Shown here: positions 27,001 to 34,689 of the stretch, piece by piece | How the letters are laid out: every line of letters begins with the position of its first letter | Numbering within the stretch: the stretch's first letter is position 1 | Assembly: GCA_012840015.1 (NCBI GenBank) | Contig: DUMF01000010.1 | Span: 46,265-110,264 of the forward strand | Origin: Bacillota bacterium | Lineage (GTDB): Bacteria > Bacillota > Sulfobacillia > DUMF01 | Reading direction: 5' to 3' | DNA length: 64,000 bases | Program-made: the position numbers and the translations under genes | Notes under the pieces: generated by a model | The model's input: the letters and a program-made list of their open reading frames with translations, nothing else | The model's database searches: none | What the model was told of the DNA's origin: nothing

Positions 27001-27230
27001 CCGTCCAGACCTATGACGTCTTGGTATAATTCCAGAGCCCCGTCTGGTTCCGGAGTTATGGCCAGCACCGGGCATGAGAGTAGCCGCCGGATGAGCAGCG
27101 TAAGCACCGCCCGAAAAGGCAAAAAGACGCCAGAAGCCACCACTCGTTCTCTATGGGAGAGGTGGCGGGCTATCTGGGTAATAGATTCGTTATTTGAAAG
27201 AAGGTCAAGTACGTGATTCACGTTTATCAA
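24006..27230 (-). CDS. mfd: Transcription-repair coupling factor Mfd
   Basis: A 1074-residue helicase-translocase. In order: UvrB-homology N-terminal region (about 1-330), RNA polymerase-interacting domain (about 390-470, GDYVVHVNHGIGQYLGM), translocase motor with CGDVGYGKTEVA, DEEHRFG box and QIRGRVGRS, and the C-terminal TRCF domain. It removes stalled RNA polymerase and recruits UvrA. Slightly shorter than the usual 1150-1180 residues. The ATG overlaps the pth stop. Confidence 0.97.
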   Translation of the reverse strand: MINVNHVLDLLSNNESITQIARHLSHRERVVASGVFLPFRAVLTLLIRRLLSCPVLAITPEPDGALELYQDVIGLDGENCYRFMPGDIPAEQVLARSPEEMSQTISALNSLAETQGVPPIVICSAASALWKIPSVEVLKANRMEIRVGSRTEPQQLAIRLATAGYERVDSVERVGQFGVRGGIVDVYPPNMDQPVRIELDADIVESIRRFDPDTQRSVDYLDQVVILPCLAVLGGGPKTIFDWLGQAGVVLVDDPWKLGEGPLTQVIGQREKTLYLLSLPRTLPQSLQAPLGGVIDLGVRPAPSFMGRWGDFVEEVKRRKHGGWTVIYLAYDEDRARHARLALEEANAGIIVETGVLSSGFEMVPAKLCVLTEKDVLGKEKRVGAPSRKGRKPSDLVLSDLKPGDYVVHVNHGIGQYLGMRTLEIEHTHRDYLFIRYAGGDALYVPSDQVDLIEKYVGGEGAQPKLNRLGGVEWSRQKRRVKESVRHMAKELLELYRARKSIKGHAFSPDTPWQREFEAAFRFEDTPDQRQATEEIKRDMEAPRPMDRLLCGDVGYGKTEVAIRAAMKAVMDSKQVAVLVPTTILAQQHYSTFVERFKGYPVHIEVLSRFKSEEEQNRIVKEIRQGTVDIVIGTHRLLSKDVVFSDLGLLIIDEEHRFGVRHKERIKQLKKEVDVLTLTATPIPRTLHMALSGLRDVSIIDTPPEGRVPVQTYVVEYDDDLVRDAIRRELARNGQVYYVHNRVESIARCATKVKRLVPEARIAVAHGRTKEEELARIMEAFLRGEYDILVTTMIIESGLDIPNVNTLIVEDADRLGLAQLYQIRGRVGRSNRVAYAYFTFNRGKVLTQQAESRLEAIREFTELGSGYRIAMRDLEIRGAGNILGPEQHGFLTAVGFGMYCRLLEESVKELKGEKPEERRGTTMEIPLDAYLPTSYVPDETSRIRIYKRLAAAQCEQDIIDVESELLDRFGDPPKPAVTLLQASRVKTVASQCGVGSISLKNDRLVLTVDDPSKFPVDRIGEASKAFKGMLNVTSGQSGGSITVKLKDATAENALKSAWKLLSCLTCHNLLRGPV

Positions 27231-27784
27231 AGCCCATTGAAAGTGGACATCGCGGCTTCGTAGCCCTGGCTGAGGATGCTCTGTACCGCGTCCGCTGCCC
27301 TCTTTATGACCATGCTCACTTGCTCTTCCGGCTCGGAAAATGGTGACAAAACGTAGTCCACAGGATCCGTGCCCTCGGGCGGACGACCAATTCCCACTCT
27401 CACCCTACCGAATTCAATAGTCCCCAGAAAACGCTGAACGGATTCTACGCCGTGATGGCCTGCGGACTTCCCCTTTCGCCTCACTCTTATGCGGCCGAAA
27501 GGCAGATCCATGTCATCGTGAACTACGAGCAGCTCACCAGGCGATACCGCCCGCTTTTGGGAAAAATCCCTCAAAGCCTCGCCCGACTCGTTCATAAAAG
27601 TGAGGGGTTTAAAGAGTATGAGCGGACCACACCCGGGGAGCACAGCCTCGGTGAGCGCGTAGCGACTCTCTACTACAAATTGCGCCCCGGCGCGAATCGC
27701 CAGGGCATCCACTACCATAAACCCCACATTGTGTCTCGTCAGGGCATACCGCCTTCCCGGGTTGCCCAGCCCGACCACTATCAC
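27227..27784 (-). CDS. pth: Peptidyl-tRNA hydrolase
   Basis: A 185-residue hydrolase that frees tRNA from dropped-off peptidyl-tRNA. The catalytic His lies in TRHNVGFMVVD, the Asp in VVHDDMDLPFG, and the substrate loop in GKSAGHHGVES. Start and stop overlap the L25 and mfd genes by four bases each, so the three are translationally coupled. Confidence 0.97.
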   Translation of the reverse strand: MIVVGLGNPGRRYALTRHNVGFMVVDALAIRAGAQFVVESRYALTEAVLPGCGPLILFKPLTFMNESGEALRDFSQKRAVSPGELLVVHDDMDLPFGRIRVRRKGKSAGHHGVESVQRFLGTIEFGRVRVGIGRPPEGTDPVDYVLSPFSEPEEQVSMVIKRAADAVQSILSQGYEAAMSTFNGL

Positions 27785-28437
27785 TCCTGTCCCTCTTCCT
27801 CTTCTTCCTTGGCTTTGCCTTTCGCCACTACTTCGGGCTCGGCCGGCCCTTCGGCGGCCTCTGCAGGCACCGCCTCTTCTGTCTTAGGCGTAACTACCGT
27901 CAGTACCGCTTCGGTGGGTTTTTCCAATACCTTAACCCCTTCTGGCAGCGGGATGTCTCCCACAGTCAAACTATCTCCCGGCTTAAGGGCAGACACGTCA
28001 AGCACCAGCTCACTGGGCACCGCCTGTGGTAAACATTCCACCTCGACATCCCTCAACAGATATTGTACGATCCCACCCGCAGCTTCTACACTGTTTTCGC
28101 CCTTGATCACTACAGGAACTCTGGTCCTTATAGTTTCGTCCAGGGCCACCCGTTGGAAATCTATATGGAGGAGCTTTCTGGACACCGTGTCTCCCTGTAC
28201 TTCCTTGATTATAGCGTGTTGAGTAGAGTCCTGCTCGAGCCCAGCAATATCCAGCTTCATGAGCACGTTACGACCATGTTTGCTCAAGATTCGCTGAATG
28301 TCCCTCTCACTAACCCAAAGAGGAACAGCAGCTCGACCTTTGCCGTAAATGACACCGGGAAGTTTCCCTTCCGCACGCAAGCGCGAAGGGCTGATTTTGA
28401 GGTCACGCACACTGGCAGACAGTTCGACTTGATTCAC
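27781..28437 (-). CDS. ctc: 50S ribosomal protein L25/general stress protein Ctc
   Basis: A 218-residue TL5/CTC-type L25: N-terminal 5S rRNA-binding domain (1-95), a beta-barrel C-domain (PLPEGVKVLEKPTEAVLTVV) and a Glu/Ala-rich tail. The long form is usual in Firmicutes. It is preceded by prs, as in Bacillus. Confidence 0.95.
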   Translation of the reverse strand: MNQVELSASVRDLKISPSRLRAEGKLPGVIYGKGRAAVPLWVSERDIQRILSKHGRNVLMKLDIAGLEQDSTQHAIIKEVQGDTVSRKLLHIDFQRVALDETIRTRVPVVIKGENSVEAAGGIVQYLLRDVEVECLPQAVPSELVLDVSALKPGDSLTVGDIPLPEGVKVLEKPTEAVLTVVTPKTEEAVPAEAAEGPAEPEVVAKGKAKEEEEEGQE

Positions 28438-28464
28438 ATTTGAACCTCCAATCGCAGCTAAATA

Positions 28465-29415
28465 TCAGGTAAACAGTTTGGACACTGAAAGATCCTCGTG
28501 TATGCGTATTATAGCTTCAGCAAGCAAAGGCGCAATAGAGAGTACCTTGATTTTGGGACTCATGGCCGATCGATCCATGGGGATCGTATTAGTCACCACC
28601 ACTTCAGTCAAGTGAGACGCAGCAATGCGTTCCAAAGCCGGTCCGGAGAACACCGGGTGAGTGCCGCAGGCATATACCGCCGTCGCACCCCTATCCAGCA
28701 GAGCCTTTGCCGCTTCGCAGACCGTGCCCGCCGTGTCGATCATATCGTCCACGAGAATGCATACCTTCCCGTCCACTTTTCCTATGATGTTCATGACTTC
28801 CGACACGTTGGGTTCGGGCCTCCGCTTGTCCACCAAGGCCACGGAGCAGTTCAGCCTGTGCGCCAAGTCCCTGGCACGGGCAGCCCCGCCCAAATCAGGT
28901 GAGACCACTATGAGATCACCCAGCCCTTTTCCCTTAAAGTACTCAGCAAGGATCGGTACTGCAGAAAGGTTGTCCACTGGAATGTCAAAGAAACCTTGAA
29001 TCTGGCCAGCATGAAGGTCCACAGTAACTACCCTGTCCACGCCCGCTACCGTGAACAGGTTCGCCACGAGTTTTGCCGTTATGGGTTCCCGTCCCCGCGT
29101 CTTACGATCTTGCCGAGCATATCCGTAGTAAGGCACAACCGCCGTTATCTTGTTCGCCGACGCCCTCCTCAAAGCATCAATGATTATCAGCGCTTCCATG
29201 AGGTTGTCGTTGACCGGTTGGGATGTAGGCTGAATGAGAAATGTGTCGCTACCACGAACGTTTTCGTTTATAACGACCTTTATTTCTCCGTTTGAAAATC
29301 GTCCGACCTCTAGGTCCCCCAGTTGCATCCCCAGGTTAGAAGCTATCTCCTCTGCGAGAGCCCTGTTAGCGTTCCCAGCAAAAAGTTGAAGCCGCCCGCT
29401 ATCGAATCTAGCCAT
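28465..29415 (-). CDS. prs: Ribose-phosphate pyrophosphokinase
   Basis: A 316-residue PRPP synthetase. Seen are the ATP flexible loop [13 protein letters not shown] and the PRPP-binding site [11 protein letters not shown]. It makes PRPP for nucleotides, His and Trp. The ATG at 29415 is preferred because GGGAGAGG is well spaced from it; an ATG two codons upstream overlaps the glmU stop. Coupled to glmU. Confidence 0.97.
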   Translation of the reverse strand: MARFDSGRLQLFAGNANRALAEEIASNLGMQLGDLEVGRFSNGEIKVVINENVRGSDTFLIQPTSQPVNDNLMEALIIIDALRRASANKITAVVPYYGYARQDRKTRGREPITAKLVANLFTVAGVDRVVTVDLHAGQIQGFFDIPVDNLSAVPILAEYFKGKGLGDLIVVSPDLGGAARARDLAHRLNCSVALVDKRRPEPNVSEVMNIIGKVDGKVCILVDDMIDTAGTVCEAAKALLDRGATAVYACGTHPVFSGPALERIAASHLTEVVVTNTIPMDRSAMSPKIKVLSIAPLLAEAIIRIHEDLSVSKLFT

Positions 29416-29417
29416 TT

Positions 29418-30797
29418 TCATCCTCTCCCAAGGAACTTCTTCGCCCAGCCAGGCTTATTCTCTTGCCTACTCCTGGCAATGCCCAGCGCCTCCTCCGGCA
29501 CTTCCTTGTTAATGGTGGACCCGGCAGCCACGTATGCACCTTCACCGATAGTCACCGGAGCGATCAAGTTCGCATTGCAGCCGACGAAGGCACCATCGCG
29601 TATTACAGTGGTATGCTTTCGCTTGCCGTCGTAGTTGACCGTCACTGTCCCCGCTCCTATGTTCACCTTTTTGCCTATGATCGAATCTCCTAAATAACAA
29701 TGGTGATGGACTTTCGTAAATTCTCCAACCCGGGTATTCTTGATCTCCGCAAAATTCCCTACGTAGACGGAATTCTCGAGATGGCTGTTGGGTCGCAAAT
29801 GAGAATATGGACCGACCTGGACATCATCCTCTAGAATGCACTCCTCGATCACAGAATACCACACCTTGCAGCGGTTCCCGAGCTTGCTGTCGATAATGCA
29901 AGTATCCGGACCTACATCACACTCCTCACCGATGACAGAAGCACCTTCAATCCTAGTGCCAGCCCTGATTACCGTATCCTGTCCAGCCGTAGCCCTTGCA
30001 TCCACGTATGTGGTTTCGGGATCTTCCACAGTCACTCCGGACAGCATCAGCTTCCTGAGGATCTCCAGGCGCATCCGCTTCTGAGCAGCAGCCAGCTGGC
30101 GCCTGTCGTTGATACCTTCTACGATACCAGGGTCGTTAACCACAAAACACCTCGCCGGCAATCCATCGCGGATCATTATTTCCACGGCCTGAGTGAGGTA
30201 AAATTCGCCCTGGGCATTCCTTCGATCGGTGCGTTCCAGGGCGCTGAAAAGGCTGTCACAGTCGAAGCAGTAAATGCCGGAGTTTACCTCAGTTATACCC
30301 TTCTCCTGGTCCGTAGCATCCCGTTCCTCAACTATGCTCTTGAGCTCGCCCGAGGCGTCCCGGATTATCCTGCCGTAACCGGTGGGATCGGACGCGTGAA
30401 AGGTGGCGACGGTTACCGCCGCTCCTGATGATACGTGATACCCCAACAATTCTCTGAATAGCCCCTGTGTGACGAAGGGCGTGTCCCCACACGCCACCAG
30501 CACGTTCCCTTTGAAGCCTTGCAATAAGCATTTCGTCTGAAGCAGGGCATGGGCAGTACCCAGTTGCTCACGCTGATAGGCATAGTGTACTTCGTTTCTT
30601 AGGGCGTCTTGAACGGCATCAGCCTGATGGCCTACCACTGCGATTATCGAATCGCACACGGGCTTCAACGCTTCGACTACGTATGAAATCATGGGCTTGC
30701 CGCAAAGCTCGTGGAGGACCTTGGCGCGTTTAGATTTCATCCGTTTTCCCAGACCTGCCGCAAGGACCACCCCGGTAACCGGCTTCAATTCCCCCAC
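29418..30797 (-). CDS. glmU: Bifunctional UDP-GlcNAc pyrophosphorylase/glucosamine-1-P acetyltransferase
   Basis: A 459-residue enzyme with an N-terminal uridylyltransferase ([24 protein letters not shown]) and a C-terminal left-handed beta-helix acetyltransferase (hexapeptide repeats from about 255; catalytic region [10 protein letters not shown]). It makes UDP-GlcNAc for peptidoglycan. The stop overlaps prs, and purR ends upstream within 25 bases of the start. Confidence 0.97.
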   Translation of the reverse strand: MGELKPVTGVVLAAGLGKRMKSKRAKVLHELCGKPMISYVVEALKPVCDSIIAVVGHQADAVQDALRNEVHYAYQREQLGTAHALLQTKCLLQGFKGNVLVACGDTPFVTQGLFRELLGYHVSSGAAVTVATFHASDPTGYGRIIRDASGELKSIVEERDATDQEKGITEVNSGIYCFDCDSLFSALERTDRRNAQGEFYLTQAVEIMIRDGLPARCFVVNDPGIVEGINDRRQLAAAQKRMRLEILRKLMLSGVTVEDPETTYVDARATAGQDTVIRAGTRIEGASVIGEECDVGPDTCIIDSKLGNRCKVWYSVIEECILEDDVQVGPYSHLRPNSHLENSVYVGNFAEIKNTRVGEFTKVHHHCYLGDSIIGKKVNIGAGTVTVNYDGKRKHTTVIRDGAFVGCNANLIAPVTIGEGAYVAAGSTINKEVPEEALGIARSRQENKPGWAKKFLGRG

Positions 30798-30821
30798 CCC
30801 CGCCGTATTATACCACGTCGG

Positions 30822-31661
30822 TCATACCATTCTTTGCATTCTCGCCAGCAACTTGTCGCTTACAGCTATCCGACTGGTCTGCGCCTGCTCATCAATGCCC
30901 GAGAACTTGAGCAGCGAGACGTAATCTTGGACCAGCTTGGACTTAGGCTCCTCCGTTTCCACCAGGACGCCCGCTCCGACTATTTGCGCTCCGAATTCTG
31001 CACAGAGCTCCATCATTCCCCTGACAGTCCCGCCGCCCTTTAGAAAGTCGTCTATCACGAGCACCCGTGTACCCGGTTGGAGAGCCCTACGCGGTAGGGA
31101 CATTGTCTGTATGGTCCTCGATGAGCCGGACATATAGTTTATGTTGACGGAAGAGCCCTCGCTGGCTCTCCCCTCTCTTCTTGAGACTACCAAAGGCAGC
31201 CCTAAGAGCCAGGCCGTCGTCAGGGCTAAGGGTATTCCCTTGGTCTCCACCGTCATCACGCACCCGGGAGCCGCATCGAAGAATACAGCGGCAAATATTG
31301 CTCCAAGTTTATGACACCACGACGGCGAAAAGACGATGTCGCTCATGTATATGAATTGCCCCGGCAAGACCCTAGACGGTGAAGCCAACTCTTTGCATAA
31401 TTCCGCAAGCATCTGTTGTACAGCGCGAGGATTAACTTTAGGGACAAGGCGGGCGCCCCCTGCAGCTCCTGGCAGTGTCTCTATCCGTCCGAAATCCCGC
31501 CCATCGAACACTTCTTTTATCACCGATATGTCCTCGCTGAGGGTGGATCTGGCTGCGCCGAACATTTCGGAAAAACTCGACAAAGTAAAAAGTTTACCCG
31601 GGTTGGAGCAAAACTCGGCCGTCAGCCTAGCTATTCTGTGAGCTCTCTTTTCATCTGCCAT
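30822..31661 (-). CDS. purR: Pur operon repressor PurR
   Basis: About 279 residues from the ATG at 31661, eight bases after GGAG; the longer frame to 31712 lacks a site. An N-terminal winged helix (about 1-75) precedes a phosphoribosyltransferase-type domain with the PRPP motif VLVIDDFLKGGGTV. In Bacillus PRPP relieves its binding to pur promoters. No pur operon is in the window. Confidence 0.94.
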   Translation of the reverse strand: MADEKRAHRIARLTAEFCSNPGKLFTLSSFSEMFGAARSTLSEDISVIKEVFDGRDFGRIETLPGAAGGARLVPKVNPRAVQQMLAELCKELASPSRVLPGQFIYMSDIVFSPSWCHKLGAIFAAVFFDAAPGCVMTVETKGIPLALTTAWLLGLPLVVSRREGRASEGSSVNINYMSGSSRTIQTMSLPRRALQPGTRVLVIDDFLKGGGTVRGMMELCAEFGAQIVGAGVLVETEEPKSKLVQDYVSLLKFSGIDEQAQTSRIAVSDKLLARMQRMV

Positions 31662-31789
31662 CTTACCCACTCCGCTCTCCAGGATCCGAAAGTTCTCTTG
31701 CCATTTTATCAAAATTGTTCACATTGGGACAGGGAAAAGCCAATTCAAGCCCTAGCTTGGTATATACTATTTTGGGAAGGAGTAAGAGT

Positions 31790-32260
31790 ATGCAGTTCAT
31801 CAGCCCTACCAAAGGTGTAATGAGTTTCGACAGAGTCTTTCGCGATATCATTTCTTATATCGAGGAAGAGCCCCAAGCAAAGTATAAGTTGATAATCGGA
31901 ACCGACTCACACACCAGAGAGGACGTGTGCTTCGTAAGCGCTATCATAGTACACCGGGTAGGCAAGGGGGGGCGCTACTACTACCACCGAAAGAGAGACA
32001 AAAAGTTTCCAAGCCTAAAACAACGTATCTTTTACGAAGCCGCTATGAGCATGGGCATCGCGAGCCGCCTGGCCGAGAAGCTTGCCCAGAAAGGCCATTC
32101 CGAGTTGGACGTAGAAATCCATCTTGACATTGGGCAAAACGGCCAAACTAGAGAACTCATCAAGGAGATCGTGGGCATGGTGACCGGCAGTGGATTTCAC
32201 GCAGAAATCAAGCCAAACTCGTACGGCGCTTCGAAAGTAGCCGATAAACATTCAAAATAG
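31790..32260 (+). CDS. YkuK-family protein (DUF458, RNase H-like)
   Basis: A 156-residue member of the DUF458/YkuK group, which is predicted to have an RNase H-like fold. Acidic positions are visible in LIIGTDSH and VEIHLDIGQNG, with a His near the end (ADKHSK). The ATG at 31790 follows GGGAAGGAG. A TATACT box is found about 20 bases upstream. Biochemical role unproven. Confidence 0.86.
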   Translation: MQFISPTKGVMSFDRVFRDIISYIEEEPQAKYKLIIGTDSHTREDVCFVSAIIVHRVGKGGRYYYHRKRDKKFPSLKQRIFYEAAMSMGIASRLAEKLAQKGHSELDVEIHLDIGQNGQTRELIKEIVGMVTGSGFHAEIKPNSYGASKVADKHSK

Positions 32261-32302
32261 GCCTTGACACGGGAACAGCCCACCTGAGATAATTGTTGAG
32301 TT

Positions 32303-32331
32303 TTGCATTAAGCCGCCGACGGTGCTATAAT
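32303..32331 (+). promoter_or_regulatory. Sigma-A promoter of veg
   Basis: TTGCAT at 32303-32308 and TATAAT at 32326-32331 are separated by 17 bases, with a TG just upstream of the -10 box. It lies 35 bases before the veg start. This is one of the best promoter matches in the window and fits the known strong expression of veg in Bacillus. Confidence 0.85.
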
Positions 32332-32365
32332 CTATCCAGTATAGCAACGATAAGGGGCGCCGTAA

Positions 32366-32644
32366 TTGACTAGAGCAGCTCTATCTAATATCCGTAAAGA
32401 CCTTCAGTATTACATAGGTCGCCGAGTCAGGGTCAAGACCATGAAGGGCAGGAGGCAGACTCTCGAAAAAGAAGGAATCCTCGAGAACACATATCCTAAT
32501 ATTTTCATCATTCGGGTGGATGACCAGACGAGCACGCGCAGGCTGTCCTATAGTTATACCGATATCTTGACCGAAAGCGTCGAGCTTTTCCTTGAAGGAG
32601 AAAACGGTAGTCAGCAATACCTGCCTTCTGCACAATCGATGTAA
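32366..32644 (+). CDS. veg: Veg protein
   Basis: A 92-residue protein of the Veg family (IRKDLQYYIGRRVRVKTMKGRRQT), with a C-terminal SYSYTDILTESVELF. It starts at TTG, 11 bases after AAGGGG. In Bacillus Veg promotes biofilm matrix expression and affects spore outgrowth. It lies between purR and ispE blocks as expected. A hairpin follows. Confidence 0.93.
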   Translation: MTRAALSNIRKDLQYYIGRRVRVKTMKGRRQTLEKEGILENTYPNIFIIRVDDQTSTRRLSYSYTDILTESVELFLEGENGSQQYLPSAQSM

Positions 32645-32679
32645 CTCTTAGTGTGATTTATCTCGCCTAATATTATGCC

Positions 32680-32730
32680 AACCGCTTCCCGTTACGCATA
32701 GGATGTAGCGTAGCCGAGGAGGCGGTTTTT
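32680..32730 (+). terminator. Hairpin that can terminate veg and masks the next gene's ribosome site
   Basis: The 10-base arm AACCGCTTCC (32680-32689) pairs with GGAGGCGGTT (32718-32727), with an inner 7-bp helix (32691-32697 with 32708-32714), then a TTTTT run. The GAGGAGG ribosome site of the protease gene (ATG at 32733) is in the 3' arm, so the structure can act both as terminator and as translational lock. Confidence 0.75.
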
Positions 32731-32732
32731 CT

Positions 32733-33743
32733 ATGGGTAAATCCGTCTTTCGTATATTATCTGCTCATACCTCAAAACTTCTCGCGAAGCAAAATGTGGT
32801 CGGTGTGGGTGTCGGGGTTAAGAACAGTGATTTCGACCCAAAGTCTCCCCCGGCTCTGGTCGTACTCGTGAAGAAGAAGCTGCCTTCTGACGAAATACCC
32901 AAGGAGCATCTCGTTCCAAAGAGCATCGGTGGAGTCTTGACAGATGTCGTCGAAGTGGGCGAGATACAACTTCTGGCACAGAGGACCTCTCGAATTAGGC
33001 CCGCGGCTCCAGGAGTAAGCATCGGACATTACAAAGTGACCGCCGGTACCTTAGGCGCGTTGGTCAAAGACAAGGCCACAGGCCAGTTGCTCATCCTTTC
33101 CAACAACCACGTCTTGGCCAATATTACTGATGGCCGAGACGGCAGGTGCGAGCTGGGCGACCCGATATTCCAACCCGGCAGGTACGATGGTGGATCCGCC
33201 CAGGATATTATCGCACGGCTGGAAAGGTTCGTCCCCATCTATCGCACCTACGGCTCTCCCGATTGCCCAATAGCCCAAGGTATAGAAAGGGCAGTCAACA
33301 GCGCACTGAGCCATCTCAAGCCGAGCTATTCGATCCGGCTGATTAAAGCTCGCCAGGCGGCAAACGTAGTGGATGCTGCCGTAGCCCGGCCAGTATCTGA
33401 TGATGTGGTAACCCCTAAAATCCTGGGGGTGGGTAGAGTTAATGGCATCGCCGAACCCTATGTGGGAATGAAAGTAATGAAAAGCGGGAGAACCACCGAC
33501 ATCACGGAAGGCACGATCAAGGTGATCAACGCGACGCTCAAGGTGACTATGGCGGACGTGGGTGAAGCAGTATTCGCGCAACAAATAGTCACCACAGCGA
33601 TGGCGGAAGGCGGCGATAGTGGCTCGCTCGTGGTGACCCCCGACCTCAAAGCAGTAGGGCTCCTGGCGGCTGGCTCAGAGAGCGCGACAGTGATGAGTCA
33701 CATACAGAATGTGCTGGGTTCGCTGAACGTAGAGTTGGTTTAA
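32733..33743 (+). CDS. Trypsin-fold serine protease-like protein
   Basis: A 336-residue protein with no signal peptide. The chymotrypsin-fold triad can be read as His in LSNNHVLAN (about 129), Asp in VVDAAVARP (about 212) and Ser in EGGDSGSLVV (about 291). N-terminal residues 20-60 (VVGVGVGVK) form an extra beta domain, as in Nal1-like proteins. Substrate unknown. Its ribosome site is inside the preceding hairpin, so it may be expressed from read-through or under a condition that opens the stem. Confidence 0.84.
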   Translation: MGKSVFRILSAHTSKLLAKQNVVGVGVGVKNSDFDPKSPPALVVLVKKKLPSDEIPKEHLVPKSIGGVLTDVVEVGEIQLLAQRTSRIRPAAPGVSIGHYKVTAGTLGALVKDKATGQLLILSNNHVLANITDGRDGRCELGDPIFQPGRYDGGSAQDIIARLERFVPIYRTYGSPDCPIAQGIERAVNSALSHLKPSYSIRLIKARQAANVVDAAVARPVSDDVVTPKILGVGRVNGIAEPYVGMKVMKSGRTTDITEGTIKVINATLKVTMADVGEAVFAQQIVTTAMAEGGDSGSLVVTPDLKAVGLLAAGSESATVMSHIQNVLGSLNVELV

Positions 33744-33806
33744 TGTCAGCCTGAGGAATACTAGTTTGGGTGATCCGACATAGCACGCAGGAACTCGCAG
33801 CCCAAA

Positions 33807-34610
33807 GTGGCAGGTAACCTCGTAATCATCGGTGGCGCGGAAGACAAAACCGGGGACCGGGTGATTCTCAACAAGTTCCTCGAACTCGCAGACAGTTCTA
33901 ACTCTTTGATCACGATAATGACGGTCGCCACAGCCCATCCCGAAGAGACAGGCCGAATCTATGAAAAATCTTTCGCGGAACTCGGCGCTCCCAGAGTAGA
34001 GGTACTTCACCTGAACGCCAGAGCGCAGGCTTTCGACAAACGCGTAGAAGATCTTCTAGCCAATTCCACAGGTATCTTTTTTACGGGCGGAGATCAACTT
34101 CGAATAACCAGCATGCTCGGAGGGACACCAGCAGACCGTGCCTTGCGTGCGGCGCTCTGCCGGGGGAGCGTCATAGCCGGAACGAGCGCAGGAGCTTCGG
34201 CTATGAGCAGCCTCATGATCGTGGAAGGGAAGGGAGACGAGTCACCCAAGAAAGGCACCGTCAGGCTCGCACCAGGCCTACGCTTATTGCAGGATGCTGT
34301 CATAGACCAGCATTTCGCTCAAAGGGGAAGAATAGGCCGCCTGCTCTCCGCCATCAGCCAGAACCCTTATGTGCTTGGGATAGGCGTTGATGAAGATACT
34401 GCCATCGTGGTGCGTCAAGACGAGGTATTCGAAGTCATCGGCTCCAACTGCGTCACAGTGTTGGATGGGCGTCATGTCAAGCTCACCAACGTCTCTGAAT
34501 CTTCTCCGTACGAGCCGCTTGCGCTCAGCCACATTACCCTTCATGTGCTCCCTCATGACTTCAGGTTTGACCTCAGGAACCGCGAACCCTTTTACCCTGA
34601 ACCTTCCTGA
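33807..34610 (+). CDS. cphB: Cyanophycinase
   Basis: A 267-residue peptidase of family S51. The nucleophile is the Ser of AGTSAGAS (about 130), with FFTGGDQLRITSML before it and DQHFAQRGRIGRL after it, all typical. There is no signal peptide, so it is intracellular. It releases beta-Asp-Arg dipeptides from cyanophycin. A GTG start with weak ribosome site is used. It lies 79 bases upstream of cphA, a likely operon. Confidence 0.95.
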   Translation: MAGNLVIIGGAEDKTGDRVILNKFLELADSSNSLITIMTVATAHPEETGRIYEKSFAELGAPRVEVLHLNARAQAFDKRVEDLLANSTGIFFTGGDQLRITSMLGGTPADRALRAALCRGSVIAGTSAGASAMSSLMIVEGKGDESPKKGTVRLAPGLRLLQDAVIDQHFAQRGRIGRLLSAISQNPYVLGIGVDEDTAIVVRQDEVFEVIGSNCVTVLDGRHVKLTNVSESSPYEPLALSHITLHVLPHDFRFDLRNREPFYPEPS

Positions 34611-34689
34611 ATGAAGGCGCGTTCCATCGGGTAGTATACTGCTGTCAAGTATACCAGAAACAGGTATGAGTTTTGCCGGGGGGTTGTCG

